Shown here piece after piece: positions 51,901 to 64,000 of a DNA stretch of 64,000 nt. Origin of the DNA: Closterium sp. Naga37s-1. Lineage: Eukaryota; Streptophyta; Zygnematophyceae; Desmidiales; Closteriaceae. Each line of letters starts with the position of its first letter. Position 1 is the stretch's first letter. The notes beneath the pieces are model-generated. The model was not told where the DNA came from. It saw only the letters and a program-made list of their open reading frames with translations, and did no database searches. The position numbers and the translations under genes are program-made. The stretch spans positions 558,001-622,000 of the forward strand of contig CANJKZ010000825.1 of the NCBI GenBank assembly GCA_947471745.1, given 5' to 3'.

Positions 51901-54900
51901 TCACCTGCCATGCCTCTCACCTGCCATGCCTCTCACCTGCCATGCCCTCTCACCTGTCATGCCTCTCACCTGTCATGCTCTCACCTGCCATGCCTCTCAC
52001 CTGCCATGCCTCTCACCTGCCATGCCTCTCACCTGTCCATGCCTCTCACCTGTCATGCCTCTCACCTGTCATGCCTCTCACCTGTCATGCCTCTCACCTG
52101 TCATGCCTCTCACCTGTCATGCCTCTCACCTGTCATGCCTCTCACCTGTCATGCCTCTCACCTGTCATGCCTCTCACCTGTCATGCCTCTCACCTGTCAT
52201 GCCTCTCACATGCCATGCCTCTCACCTGCCATGCCTCTCACCTGCCATGCCTCTCACCTGTCATGCCTCTCACCTGCCATGCCTCTCACCTGCCATGCCT
52301 CTCACCTGCCATGCCTCTCACCTGCCATGCCTCTCACCTGTCATGCCTCTCACCTGTCATGCCTTCACCTGTCATGCCTCTCACCTGTCATGCCTCTCAC
52401 CTGTCATGCCTCTCACCTGTCATGCCTCTCACCTGTCATGCCTCTCACCTGTCATGCCTCTCACCTGTCATGCCTCTCACCTGTCATGCCTCTCACCTGT
52501 CATGCCTCTCACCTGTCATGCCTCTCACCTGCCATGCCTCTCACCTGCCATGCCTCTCACCTGCCATGCCTCTCACCTGCCATGCCTCTCACCTGTCATG
52601 CCTCTCACCTGTCATGCCTCTCACCTGCCATGCCTCTCACCTGCCATGCCTCTCACCTGCCATGCCTCTCACCTGTCATGCCTCTCACCTGTCATGCCTC
52701 TCACCTGTCATGCCTCTCACCTGTCATGCCTCTCACCTGTCATGCCTCTCACCTGTCATGCCTCTCACCTGTCATGCCTCTCACCTGTCATGCCTCTCAC
52801 CTGTCATGCCTCTCACCTGTCATGCCTCTCACCTGTCATGCCTCTCACCTGTCATGCCTCTCACCTGCCATGCCTCTCACCTGCCATGCTCTCACCTGCC
52901 ATGCCTCTCACCTGCCATGCCTCTCACCTGTCATGCCTCTCACCTGTCATGCCTCTCACCTGTCATGCCTCTCACCTGTCATGCCTCTCACCTGTCATGC
53001 CTCTCACCTGTCATGCCTCTCACCTGTCATGCCTCTCACCTGTCATGCCTCTCACCTGCCATGCCTCTCACCTGCCATGCCTCTCACCTGCCATGCCTCT
53101 CACCTGCCATGCCTCTCACCTGTCATGCCTCTCACCTGTCATGCCTCTCACCTGTCATGCCTCTCACCTGTCATGCCTCTCACCTGTCATGCCTCTCACC
53201 TGCCATGCCTCTCACCTGTCATGCCTCTCACCTGCATGCCTCTCACCTGCCATGCCTCTCACCTGCCATGCCTCTCACCTGCCATGCCTCTCACCTGCCA
53301 TGCCTCTCACCTGTCCATGCCTCTCACCTGTCATGCCTCTCACCTGCCATGCCTCTCACCTGCCATGCCTCTCACCTGCCATGCCTCTCACCTGCCATGC
53401 CTCTCAACTGCCATGCCTCTCAACCTGTCATGCCTCTCACCTGTCATGCCTCTCACCTGTCATGCCTCTCACCTGTCATGCCTCTCACCTGTCATGCCTC
53501 TCACCTGTCCTTCTCCACCTGTCATGCTCTCACCTGTCATGCCTCTCACCTGTCATGCCTCTCACCTGTCATGCCTCTCACCTGCCATGCCTCTCACCTG
53601 CCATGCCTCTCACCTGCCATGCCTCTCACCTGCCATGCCTCTCACCTGCCATGCCTCTCACCTGTCATGCCTCTCACCTGCCATGCCTCTCACCTGCCAT
53701 GCCTCTCACCTGCCATGCCTCTCACCTGCCATGCCTCTCACCTGTCATGGCCTCTCACCTGTCATGCCTCTCACCTGTCATGCCTCTCACCTGTCATGCC
53801 TCTCACCTGTCATGCCTCTCACCTGTCATGCCTCTCACCTGCCATGCCTCTCACCTGCCATGCCTCTCACCTGTCATGCCTCTCACCTGTCATGCCTCTC
53901 ACCTGTCATGCCTCTCACCTGCCATGCCTCTCACCTGCCATGCCTCTCACCTGTCATGCCTCTCACCTGTCATGCCTCTCACCTGCCATGCCTCTCACCT
54001 GCCATGCCTCTCACCTGTCATGCCTCTCACCTGCCATGCCTCTCACCTGCCATGCCTCTCACCTGCCATGCCTCTCACCTGCCATGCCTCTCACCTGTCA
54101 TGCCTCTCACCTGCCATGCCTCTCACCTGTCATGCCTCTCACCTGTCATGCCTCTCACCTGTCATGCCTCTCACCTGTCATGCCTCTCACCTGTCATGCC
54201 TCTCACCTGTCATGCATCTCACCTGTCATGCCTCTCACCTGTCATGCCTCTCACCTGTCATGCCTCTCACCTGTCATGCCTCTCACCTGCCATGCCTCTC
54301 ACCTGCCATGCCTCTCACCTGTCATGCCTCTCACCTGCCATGCCTCTCACCTGCCATGCCTCTCACCTGCCATGCCTCTCACCTATCATGCCTCTCACCT
54401 GTCATGCCTCTCACCTGCCATGCCTCTCACCTGCCATGCCTCTCACCTGCCATGCCTCTCACCTGCCATGCCTCTCACCTGCCATGCCTCTCACCTGCCA
54501 TGCCTCTCACATGGCATGCCTCTCACCTGCCATGCCTCTCACCTGCCATGCCTCTCACCTGCCATGCCTCTCACCTGTCATGCCTCTCACCTGTCATGCC
54601 TCTCACCTGCCATGCCTCTCACCTGCCATGCCTCTCACCTGTCATGCCTCTCACCTGTCATGCCTCTCACCTGTCATGCCTCTCACCTGTCATGCCTCTC
54701 ACCTGCCATGCCTCTCACCTGCCATGCCTCTCACCTGTCATGCCTCTCACCTGTCATGCCTCTCACCTGTCATGCCTCTCACCTGTCATGCCTCTCACCT
54801 GTCATGCCTCTCACCTGCATGCCTCTCACCTGCCATGCCTCTCACCTGTCATGCCTCTCACCTGTCATGCCTCTCACCTGTCATGCCTCTCACCTGTCAT

Positions 54901-55499
54901 GCCTCTCACCTGTCATGCCTCTCACCTGTCATGCCTCTCACCTGTCATGCCTCTCACCTGTCATGCCTCTCACCTGTCATGCCTCTCACCTGTCATGCCT
55001 CTCACCTGTCATGCCTCTCACCTGTCATGCCTCTCACCTGTCATGCCTCTCACCTGTCATGCCTCTCACCTGTCATGCCTCTCACCTGTCATGCCTCTCA
55101 CCTGTCATGCCTCTCACCTGTCCATGCCTCTCACCTGTCATGCCTCTCACCTGCCATGCCTCTCACCTGCCATGCCTCTCACCTGCCATGCCTCTCACCT
55201 GCCATGCCTCTCACCTGCCATGCCTCTCACCTGCCATGCCTCTCACCTGTCATGCCTCTCACCTGTCATGCCTCTCACCTGCCATGCCTCTCACCTGCCA
55301 TGCCTCTCACCTGTCATGCCTCTCACCTGCCATGCCTCTCACCTGCCATGCCTCTCACCTGTCATGCCTCTCACCTGTCATGCCTCTCACCTGTCATGCC
55401 TCTCACCTGTCATGCCTCTCACCTGTCATGCCTCTCACCTGTCATGCCTCTCACCTGCCATGCCTCTCACCTGCCATGCCTCTCACCTGTCATGCCTCT

Positions 55500-57545
55500 C
55501 ACCTGCCATGCCTCTCACCCTGCCATGCCTCTCACCTGCCATGCCTCTCACCTGCCATGCCTCTCACCTGTCATGCCTCTCCACCTGTCATGCCTCTCAC
55601 CCTGTCATGCCTCTCACCTGCCATGCCTCTCACCTGTCATTGCCTCTCACCTGCCATGCCTCTCACCTGTCATGCCTCTCACCTGCCATGCCTCTCACCT
55701 GCCATGCCTCTCACCTGCCATGCCTCTCACCTGTCATGCTCTCACCTGTCATGCCTCTCACCTGTCATGCCTCTCACCTGTCATGCCTCTCACCTGTCAT
55801 GCCTCTCACCTGCCATGCCTCTCACCTGCCATGCCTCTCACCTGCCATGCCTCTCACCTGCCATGCCTCTCACCTGCCATGCCTCTCACCCTGCCATGCC
55901 TCTCACCTGTCATGCCTCTCACCTAGTCATGCCTCTCACCTGCCATGCCTCTCACCTGCCATGCCTCTCACCTGTCTGCCTCTCACACTGTCATGCCTCT
56001 CACCTGTCATGCCTCTCACCTGTCATTCCTCTCACCTGCCATGCCTCTCACCTGCCATGCCTCTCACCTGTCATGCCTCTCACCTGTCATGCCTCTCACC
56101 TGCCATTCCTCTCACCTGTCTGCCTCTCACCTGTCCATGCCTCTCACCTGTCATGCCTCTCACCTTTCATGCCTCTCACCTGTCATGCCTCTCACCTGTC
56201 ATGCCTCTCACCTGCATGCCTCTCACCTGTCCTGCCTCTCACCTGCCATGCCTCTCACCTGCCATGCCTCTCACCCTGTCCATGCCTCTCACCTGTCCAT
56301 GCCTCTCACCTGTCATGCCTCTCACCTGTCATGCCTCTCACACTGCCATGCCTCTCACCTGCCATGCCTCTCACCTGCCATGCCTCTCACCTGTCATGCC
56401 TCTCACCTGCCATGCCTCTCACCTGCCATGCCTCTCACCTTGCCATGCCTCTCACCTGTCCATGCCTCTCACCTGTCATGCCTCTCACCTGCCATGCCTC
56501 TCACCTCCATGCCTCTCACCTGCATGCCTCTCACCTGCCATGCCTCTCACCTCCATGCCTCTCACCTGCATGCCTCTGCACCTGCCATGCCTCTCACCTG
56601 CCATGCCCTCTCACCTGCCATGCCTCTAACTCATGCCTCTCACCTGCCATGCCTCTCACCTGCCATGCCTCTCACCTGCATGCCTCTCACCTGCCATGCC
56701 TCTCACCTGCATGCCTCTCACCTGCATGCCTCTAACTGCCATGCTCTCACCTGCCATGCTCTCACCTGCCATGCCTCTCACCTTGCCATGCCGCTCACCT
56801 GCCATGCTCTCACCTGCCATGCCTCTCACCTGCCATGCCCTCTCACTCTCACCTGCCATGCCTCTCACCCTGCCATGCCTCTCACCTGCCATGCCTCTCA
56901 CCTGGCCATGCCTCTCACCTGCCATGCTCTCACCTGCCATGCCTCTCACCTGCCATGCCTCTCACCTGCCATGCCTCTCACCTGCCATGCCTCTCACCTG
57001 CCATGCCTCTCACCTGCCATGCCTCTCACCTGCCATGCCTCTCACCTGCCATGCCTCTCACCTGCCATGCTCTCACCTGCCATGCCTCTCACCTGCCATG
57101 CCTCTCACCTGCCATGCCTCTCACCTGCCATGCCTCTCACCTGCCATGCCTCTCACCTGCCATGCCTCTCACCTGCCATTGCCTCTCACCTGCCATGCCT
57201 CTCACCTGCCATGCCTCTCACCTGCCATGCCTCTCACCTGCCATGCCTCTCACCTGCCATGCCTCTCACCTGCCATGCCTCTCACCTGCCATGCCTCTCA
57301 CCTGCCATGCCTCTCAACCCTGCCATGCCTCTCACCTGCCATGCCTCTCACCTGCCATGCCTCTCACCTGCCATGCCTCTCACCTGCCATGCCTCTCACC
57401 TGCCATGCCTCTCACCTGCCTGCCTCCCATGCCTCTCACCTGCCATGCCTCTCACCTGCCATGCCTCTCACCCTGCCATGCCTCTCACCTGCCATGCCTC
57501 TCACCTGCCATGCCTCTCACCTTCCATGCCTACTCACCTGCCTGC
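55500..57545. repeat. Indel-rich zone of the minisatellite
   Basis: Many units here have one-base gains or losses (CACCCTG, CACTG, CTGCATG, CCATGCTCTC), unlike the clean units on both sides. All three long plus-strand frames end here. Either an old, poorly homogenised segment or an error-prone assembly join. Confidence 0.8.
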
Positions 57546-60500
57546 CTCTCACCTGCCATGCCTCTCACCTGCCATGCCTCTCACCTGCCATGCCTCTCAC
57601 CTGCCATGCCTCTCACCTGCCATGCCTCTCACCTGCCATGCCTCTCACCTGCCATGCCTCTCACCTGCCATGCCTCTCACCTGCCATGCCTCTCACCTGC
57701 CATGCCTCTCACCTGCCATGCCTCTCACCTGCCATGCCTCTCACCTGCCATGCCTCTCAACCTGCCATGCCTCTCACCTGCCATGCCTCTCACCTGCCAT
57801 GCCTCTCACCTGCCATGCCTCTCACCTGCCATGCCTCTCACCTGCCATGCCTCTCACCTGCCATGCCTCTCACCTGCCATGCCTCTCACCTGCCATGCCT
57901 CTCACCTGCCATGCCTCTCACCTGCCATGCCTCTCACCTGCTCACTGCATGCCTCTCACCTGCCATGCCTCTCACCTGCCATGCCTCTCACCTGCATGCC
58001 TCTCACCTGCCATGCCTCTCACCTGCCATGCCTCTCACCTGCCATGCCTCTCACCTGCCATGCCTCTCACCTGCCATGCCTCTCACCTGCCATGCCTCTC
58101 ACCTGCCATGCCTCTCACCTGCCATGCCTCTCACCTGCCATGGCCTCTCACCTGCCATGCCTCTCACCTGCCATGCCTCTCACCTGCCATGCCTCTCACC
58201 TGCCATGCCTCTCACCTGCCATGCCTCTCAACCTGCCATGCCTCTACACCTGCCATGCCTCTCACCTGCCATGCCTCTCACCTGCCATGCCTCTCACCTG
58301 CCATGCCTCTCACCTGCCATGCCTCTCACCTGCCATGCCTCTCACCTGCCATGCCTCTCACCTGCATGCCTCTCACCTGCCATGCCTCTCACCTGCCATG
58401 CCTCTCACCTGCCATGCCTCTCACCTGCCATGCCTCTCACCTGCCATGCCTCTCACCTGCCATGCCTCTCACCTGCCATGCCTCTCACCTGCCATGCCTC
58501 TCACCTGTCATGCCTCTCACCTGTCATGCCTCTCACCTGTCATGCCTCTCACCTGTCATGCCTCTCACCTGTCATGCCTCTCACCTGTCATGCCTCTCAC
58601 CTGTCATGCCTCTCACCTGTCATGCCTCTCACCTGTCATGCCTCTCACCTGTCATGCCTCTCACCTGTCATGCCTCTCACCTGTCATGCCTCTCACCTGT
58701 CATGCCTCTCACCTGTCATGCCTCTCACCTGTCATGCCTCTCACCTGTCATGCCTCTCACCTGTCATGCCTCTCACCTGTCATGCCTCTCACCTGTCATG
58801 CCTCTCACCTGTCATGCCTCTCACCTGCCATGCCTCTCACCTGCCATGCCTCTCACCTGCCATGCCTCTCACCTGCCATGCCTCTCACCTGTCATGCCTC
58901 TCACCTGTCATGCCTCTCACCTGTCATGCCTCTCACCTGTCATGCCTCTCACCTGTCATGCCTCTCACCTGTCATGCCTCTCACCTGTCATGCCTCTCAC
59001 CTGTCATGCCTCTCACCTGTCATGCCTCTCACCTGCCATGCCTCTCACCTGCCATGCCTCTCACCTGCCATGCCTCTCACCTGTCATGCCTCTCACCTGT
59101 CATGCCTCTCACCTGTCATGCCTCTCACCTGTCATGCCTCTCACCTGTCATGCCTCTCACCTGTCATGCCTCTCACCTGTCATGCCTCTCACCTGTCATG
59201 CCTCTCACCTGTCATGCCTCTCACCTGTCATGCCTCTCACCTGTCATGCCTCTCACCTGTCATGCCTCTCACCTGTCATGGCCTCTCACCTGTCATGCCT
59301 CTCACCTGTCATGCCTCTCACCTGTCATGCCTCTCACCTGTCATGCCTCTCACCTGTCATGCCTCTCACCTGTCATGGCCTCTCACCTGTCATGCCTCTC
59401 ACCTGTCATGCCTCTCACCTGTCATGCCTCTCACCTGTCATGCCTCTCACCTGTCATGCCTCTCACCTGTCATGCCTCTCACCTGTCATGCCTCTCACCT
59501 GTCATGCCTCTCACCTGTCATGCCTCTCACCTGTCATGCCTCTCACCTGTCATGCCTCTCACCTGTCATGCCTCTCACCTGTCATGCCTCTCACCTGTCA
59601 TGCCTCTCACCTGTCATGCCTCTCACCTGTCATTGCCTCTCACCTGTCATGCCTCTCACCTGTCATGCCTCTCACCTGTCATGCCTCTCACCTGTCATGC
59701 CTCTCACCTGTCATGCCTCTCACCTGTCATGCCTCTCACCTGTCATGCCTCTCACCTGTCATGCCTCTCACCTGTCATGCCTCTCACCTGTCATGCCTCT
59801 CACCTGTCATGCCTCTCACCTGTCATGCCTCTCACCTGTCATGCTCTCACCTGTCATGCCTCTCACCTGTCATGCCTCTCACCTGCCATGCCTCTCACCT
59901 GTCATGCCTCTCACCTGCCATGCCTCTCACCTGTCATGCCTCTCACCTGTCATGCCTCTCACCTGTCATGTCATGCCTCTCACCTGTCATGCCTCTCACC
60001 TGTCATGCCTCTCACCTGTCATGCCTCTCACCTGTCATGCCTCTCACCTGTCATGCCTCTCACCTGTCATGCCTCTCACCTGTCATGCCTCTCACCTGTC
60101 ATGCCTCTCACCTGTCATGCCTCTCACCTGTCATGCCTCTCACCTGTCATGCCTCTCACCTGTCATGCCTCTCACCTGTCATGCCTCTCACCTGTCATGC
60201 CTCTCACCTGTCATGCCTCTCACCTGTCATGCCTCTCACCTGTCATGCCTCTCACCTGCCATGCCTCTCACCTGCCATGCCTCTCACCTGCCATGCCTCT
60301 CACCTGTCATGCCTCTCACCTGTCATGCCTCTCACCTGTCATGCCTCTCACCTGTCATGCCTCTCACCTGTCATGCCTCTCACCTGTCATGCCTCTCACC
60401 TGTCATGCCTCTCACCTGTCATGCCTCTCACCTGTCATGCCTCTCACCTGTCATGCCTCTCACCTGTCATGCCTCTCACCTGTCATGCCTCTCACCTGCC

Positions 60501-63500
60501 ATGCCTCTCACCTGCCATGCCTCTCACCTGTCATGCCTCTCACCTGTCATGCCTCTCACCTGTCATGCCTCTCACCTGTCATGCCTCTCACCTGTCATGC
60601 CTCTCACCTGTCATGCCTCTCACCTGTCATGCCTCTCACCTGTCATGCCTCTCACCTGTCATGCCTCTCACCTGTCATGCCTCTCACCTGTCATGCCTCT
60701 CACCTGTCATGCCTCTCACCTGTCATGCCTCTCACCTGTCATGCCTCTCACCTGTCATGCCTCTCACCTGTCATGCCTCTCACCTGTCATGCCTCTCACC
60801 TGTCATGCCTCTCACCTGCCATGCCTCTCACCTGTCATGCCTCTCACCTGTCATGCCTCTCACCTGTCATGCCTCTCACCTGTCATGCCTCTCACCTGTC
60901 ATGCCTCTCACCTGTCATGCCTCTCACCTGTCATGCCTCTCACCTGTCATGCCTCTCACCTGTCATGCCTCTCACCTGTCATGCCTCTCACCTGTCATGC
61001 CTCTCACCTGTCATGCCTCTCACCTGTCATGCCTCTCACCTGTCATGCCTCTCACCTGTCATGCCTCTCACCTGTCATGCCTCTCACCTGTCATGCCTCT
61101 CACCTGCATGCCTCTCACCTGTCATGCCTCTCACCTGTCATGCCTCTCACCTGTCATGCCTCTCACCTGTCATGCTCTCACCTGTCATGCCTCTCACCTG
61201 TCATGCCTCTCACCTGTCATGCCTCTCACCTGTCATGCCTCTCACCTGTCATGCCTCTCACCTGTCATGCCTCTCACCTGTCATGCCTCTCACCTGTCAT
61301 GCCTCTCACCTGTCATGCCTCTCACCTGTCATGCCTCTCACCTGTCATGCCTCTCACCTGTCATGCCCTCTCACCTGTCATGCCTCTCACCTGTCATGCC
61401 TCTCACCTGTCATGCCTCTCACCTGTCATGCCTCTCACCTGTCATGCCTCTCACCTGTCATGCCTCTCACCTGTCATGCCTCTCACCTGTCATGCCTCTC
61501 ACCTGTCATGCCTCTCACCTGTCATGCCTCTCACCTGTCATGCCTCTCACCTGTCATGCCTCTCACCTGTCATGCCTCTCACCTGTCATGCCTCTCACCT
61601 GTCATGCCTCTCACCTGTCATGCCTCTCACCTGTCATGCCTCTCACCTGTCATGCCTCTCACCTGTCATGCCTCTCACCTGCCATGCCTCTCACCTGCCA
61701 TGCCTCTCACCTGCCATGCCTCTCACCTGCCATGCCTCTCACCTGCCATGCCTCTCACCTGCCATGCCTCTCACCTGTCATGCCTCTCACCTGCCATGCC
61801 TCTCACCTGCCATGCCTCTCACCTGCCATGCCTCTCACCTGCCATGCCTCTCACCTGCCATGCCTCTCACCTGCCATGCCTCTCACCTGTCATGCCTCTC
61901 ACCTGTCATGCCTCTCACCTGTCATGCCTCTCACCTGTCATGCCTCTCACCTGTCATGCCTCTCACCTGTCATGCCTCTCACCTGTCATGCCTCTCACCT
62001 GTCATGCCTCTCACCTGTCATGCCTCTCACCTGTCATGCCTCTCACCTGCCATGCCTCTCACCTGCCATGCCTCTCACCTGCCATGCCTCTCACCTGTCA
62101 TGCCTCTCACCTGTCATGCCTCTCACCTGTCATGCCTCTCACCTGTCATGCCTCTCACCTGTCATGCCTCTCACCTGTCATGCCTCTCACCTGTCATGCC
62201 TCTCACCTGTCATGCCTCTCACCTGTCATGCCTCTCACCTGTCATGCCTCTCACCTGTCATGCCTCTCACCTGTCATGCCTCTCACCTGTCATGCCTCTC
62301 ACCTGTCATGCCTCTCACCTGTCATGCCTCTCACCTGTCATGCCTCTCACCTGTCATGCCTCTCACCTGTCATGCCTCTCACCTGTCATGCCTCTCACCT
62401 GTCATGCCTCTCACCTGTCATGCCTCTCACCTGTCATGCCTCTCACCTGCCATGCCTCTCACCTGCCCTGCCATGCCTCTCACCTGCCATGCCTCTCACC
62501 TGTCATGCCTCTCACCTGTCATGCCTCTCACCTGTCATGCCTCTCACCTGTCATGCCTCTCACCTGTCATGCCTCTCACCTGTCATGCCTCTCACCTGTC
62601 ATGCCTCTCACCTGTCATGCCTCTCACCTGTCATGCCTCTCACCTGTCATGCCTCTCACCTGTCATGCCTCTCACCTGTCATGCCTCTCACCTGTCATGC
62701 CTCTCACCTGCCATGCCTCTCACCTGCCATGCCTCTCACCTGTCATGCCTCTCACCTGTCATGCCTCTCACCTGTCATGCCTCTCACCTGTCATGCCTCT
62801 CACCTGTCATGCCTCTCACCTGTCATGCCTCTCACCTGTCATGCCTCTCACCTGTCATGCCTCTCACCTGTCATGCCTCTCACCTGTCATGCCTCTCACC
62901 TGTCATGCCTCTCACCTGTCATGCCTCTCACCTGTCATGCCTCTCACCTGTCATGCCTCTCACCTGTCATGCCTCTCACCTGTCATGCCTCTCACCTGTC
63001 ATGCCTCTCACCTGTCATGGCCTCTCACCTGTCATGCCTCTCACCTGTCATGCCTCTCACCTGTCATGCCTCTCACCTGTCATGCCTCTCACCTGTCATG
63101 CCTCTCACCTGTCATGCCTCTCACCTGTCATGCCTCTCACCTGTCATGCCTCTCACCTGTCATGCCTCTCACCTGTCATGCCTCTCACCTGTCATGCCTC
63201 TCACCTGTCATGCCTCTCACCTGTCATGCCTCTCACCTGTCATGCCTCTCACCTGCCATGCCTCTCACCTGTCATGCCTCTCACCTGTCATGCCTCTCAC
63301 CTGCCATGCCTCTCACCTGCCATGCCTCTCACCTGCCATGCCTCTCACCTGCCATGCCTCTCACCTGCCATGCCTCTCACCTGTCATGCCTCTCACCTGT
63401 CATGCCTCTCACCTGCCATGCCTCTCACCTGCCATGCCTCTCACCTGCCATGCCTCTCACCTGCCATGCCTCTCACCTGCCATGCCTCTCACCTGCATGC

Positions 63501-64000
63501 CTCTCACCTGTCATGCCTCTCACCTGTCATGCCTCTCACCTGTCATGCCTCTCACCTGTCATGCCTCTCACCTGTCATGCCTCTCACCTGTCATGCCTCT
63601 CACCTGTCATGCCTCTCACCTGTCATGCCTCTCACCTGTCATGCCTCTCACCTGTCATGCCTCTCACCTGTCATGCCTCTCACCTGCCATGCCTCTCACC
63701 TGCCATGCCTCTCACCTGCCATGCCTCTCACCTGTCATGCCTCTCACCTGTCATGCCTCTCACCTGTCATGCCTCTCACCTGTCATGCCTCTCACCTGTC
63801 ATGCCTCTCACCTGTCATGCCTCTCACCTGTCATGCCTCTCACCTGTCATGCCTCTCACCTGTCATGCCTCTCACCTGTCATGCCTCTCACCTGTCATGC
63901 CTCTCACCTGTCATGCCTCTCACCTGTCATGCCTCTCACCTGTCATGCCTCTCACCTGTCATGCCTCTCACCTGTCATGCCTCTCACCTGTCATGCCTCT

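Larger units (their letters stand above)
34305..64000. repeat. Giant 16-bp minisatellite, about 1,850 units, open at window end
   Basis: Unit CATGCCTCTCACCTGC, with a main variant in which TGCCATG is TGTCATG. It fills about 29.7 kb and continues past the window. The unit has no CpG, is 75% pyrimidine on the plus strand and contains one CACCTG E-box. Because 16 is not a multiple of 3 and no plus-strand frame of the unit has a stop, all three plus frames stay open for about 22 kb and encode the same 16-residue cycle (MPLTCHASHLPCLSPA). These frames are a product of the repeat, not genes. The minus strand has TGA in every third unit of each frame. Confidence 0.98.

Noticed and set aside
34234-56735. 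Three overlapping plus-strand ORFs of more than 7,200 codons each
   Set aside because: They arise because the 16-bp repeat unit has no stop in any plus frame; all three frames give the same 16-residue cycle. No start context, introns or domain support a protein.
56656-56949. Minus-strand ORF of 97 codons (RGMAGE repeats)
   Set aside because: Exists only because indels in the degenerate array zone shift the TGA out of frame.
34305-64000. CRISPR-like array
   Set aside because: Units are contiguous 16-mers with no unique spacers, in a eukaryotic genome.

Overview
This is a piece of a eukaryotic nuclear genome from the green-plant lineage. The evidence is two spliced genes with GT-AG introns, Ty1-copia and DIRS-type retroelements, many microsatellites, and a BTB/BACK gene of the plant POB1/LRB type. 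The style of the copia polyproteins (Gly-rich gag tail, GGAEP-type pentapeptide spacer, very short LTRs of about 130 bp) and the intron-rich, GC-rich sequence suggest a streptophyte alga, perhaps a zygnematophyte such as Closterium. That assignment is an inference from memory of similar sequences, not a measurement.

Layout: (1) 1-2929, remnants of a DIRS-like retroelement on the minus strand. (2) 3585-13247, a decayed Ty1-copia element (Copia-1) whose 5' LTR was hit by a probable solo LTR (3632-4487) and whose leader was hit by a small non-autonomous LTR element (5041-6834, 5-bp TSD). (3) 13438-18747, two defective copia fragments head to head with LTRs in inverted orientation. (4) 19374-26228 minus, a seven-exon gene for a 753-residue type II membrane protein with a PC-esterase/SGNH-like fold and changed catalytic residues. 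(5) 26229-27859, a divergent intergenic region that ends in a TTAA-bounded inverted-repeat element carrying three 30-bp-spaced CCAAT boxes. (6) 27860-32471 plus, a seven-exon BTB-BACK gene (646 residues). (7) 32472-34304, spacer repeats. (8) 34305-64000, an uninterrupted array of a 16-bp minisatellite, about 1,850 units, running off the window.

Both gene models were built by hand from splice sites. In each, every exon phase joins and the total is an exact multiple of three (2262 and 1941 nt), which supports them strongly.

The most unusual signal is in the introns of these two divergent genes. Most introns hold truncated copies of the neighbouring exon edges together with their splice sites: copies of the upstream exon's end next to the donor, copies of the downstream exon's start next to the acceptor. 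Several copies meet at perfect palindromes with the core TTTTGAG-N4-CTCAAAA, whose outer arms differ from place to place. The 16-bp minisatellite, read on its minus strand, also carries a consensus 5' splice site in every unit. No known defence, CRISPR or operon-type system is present.
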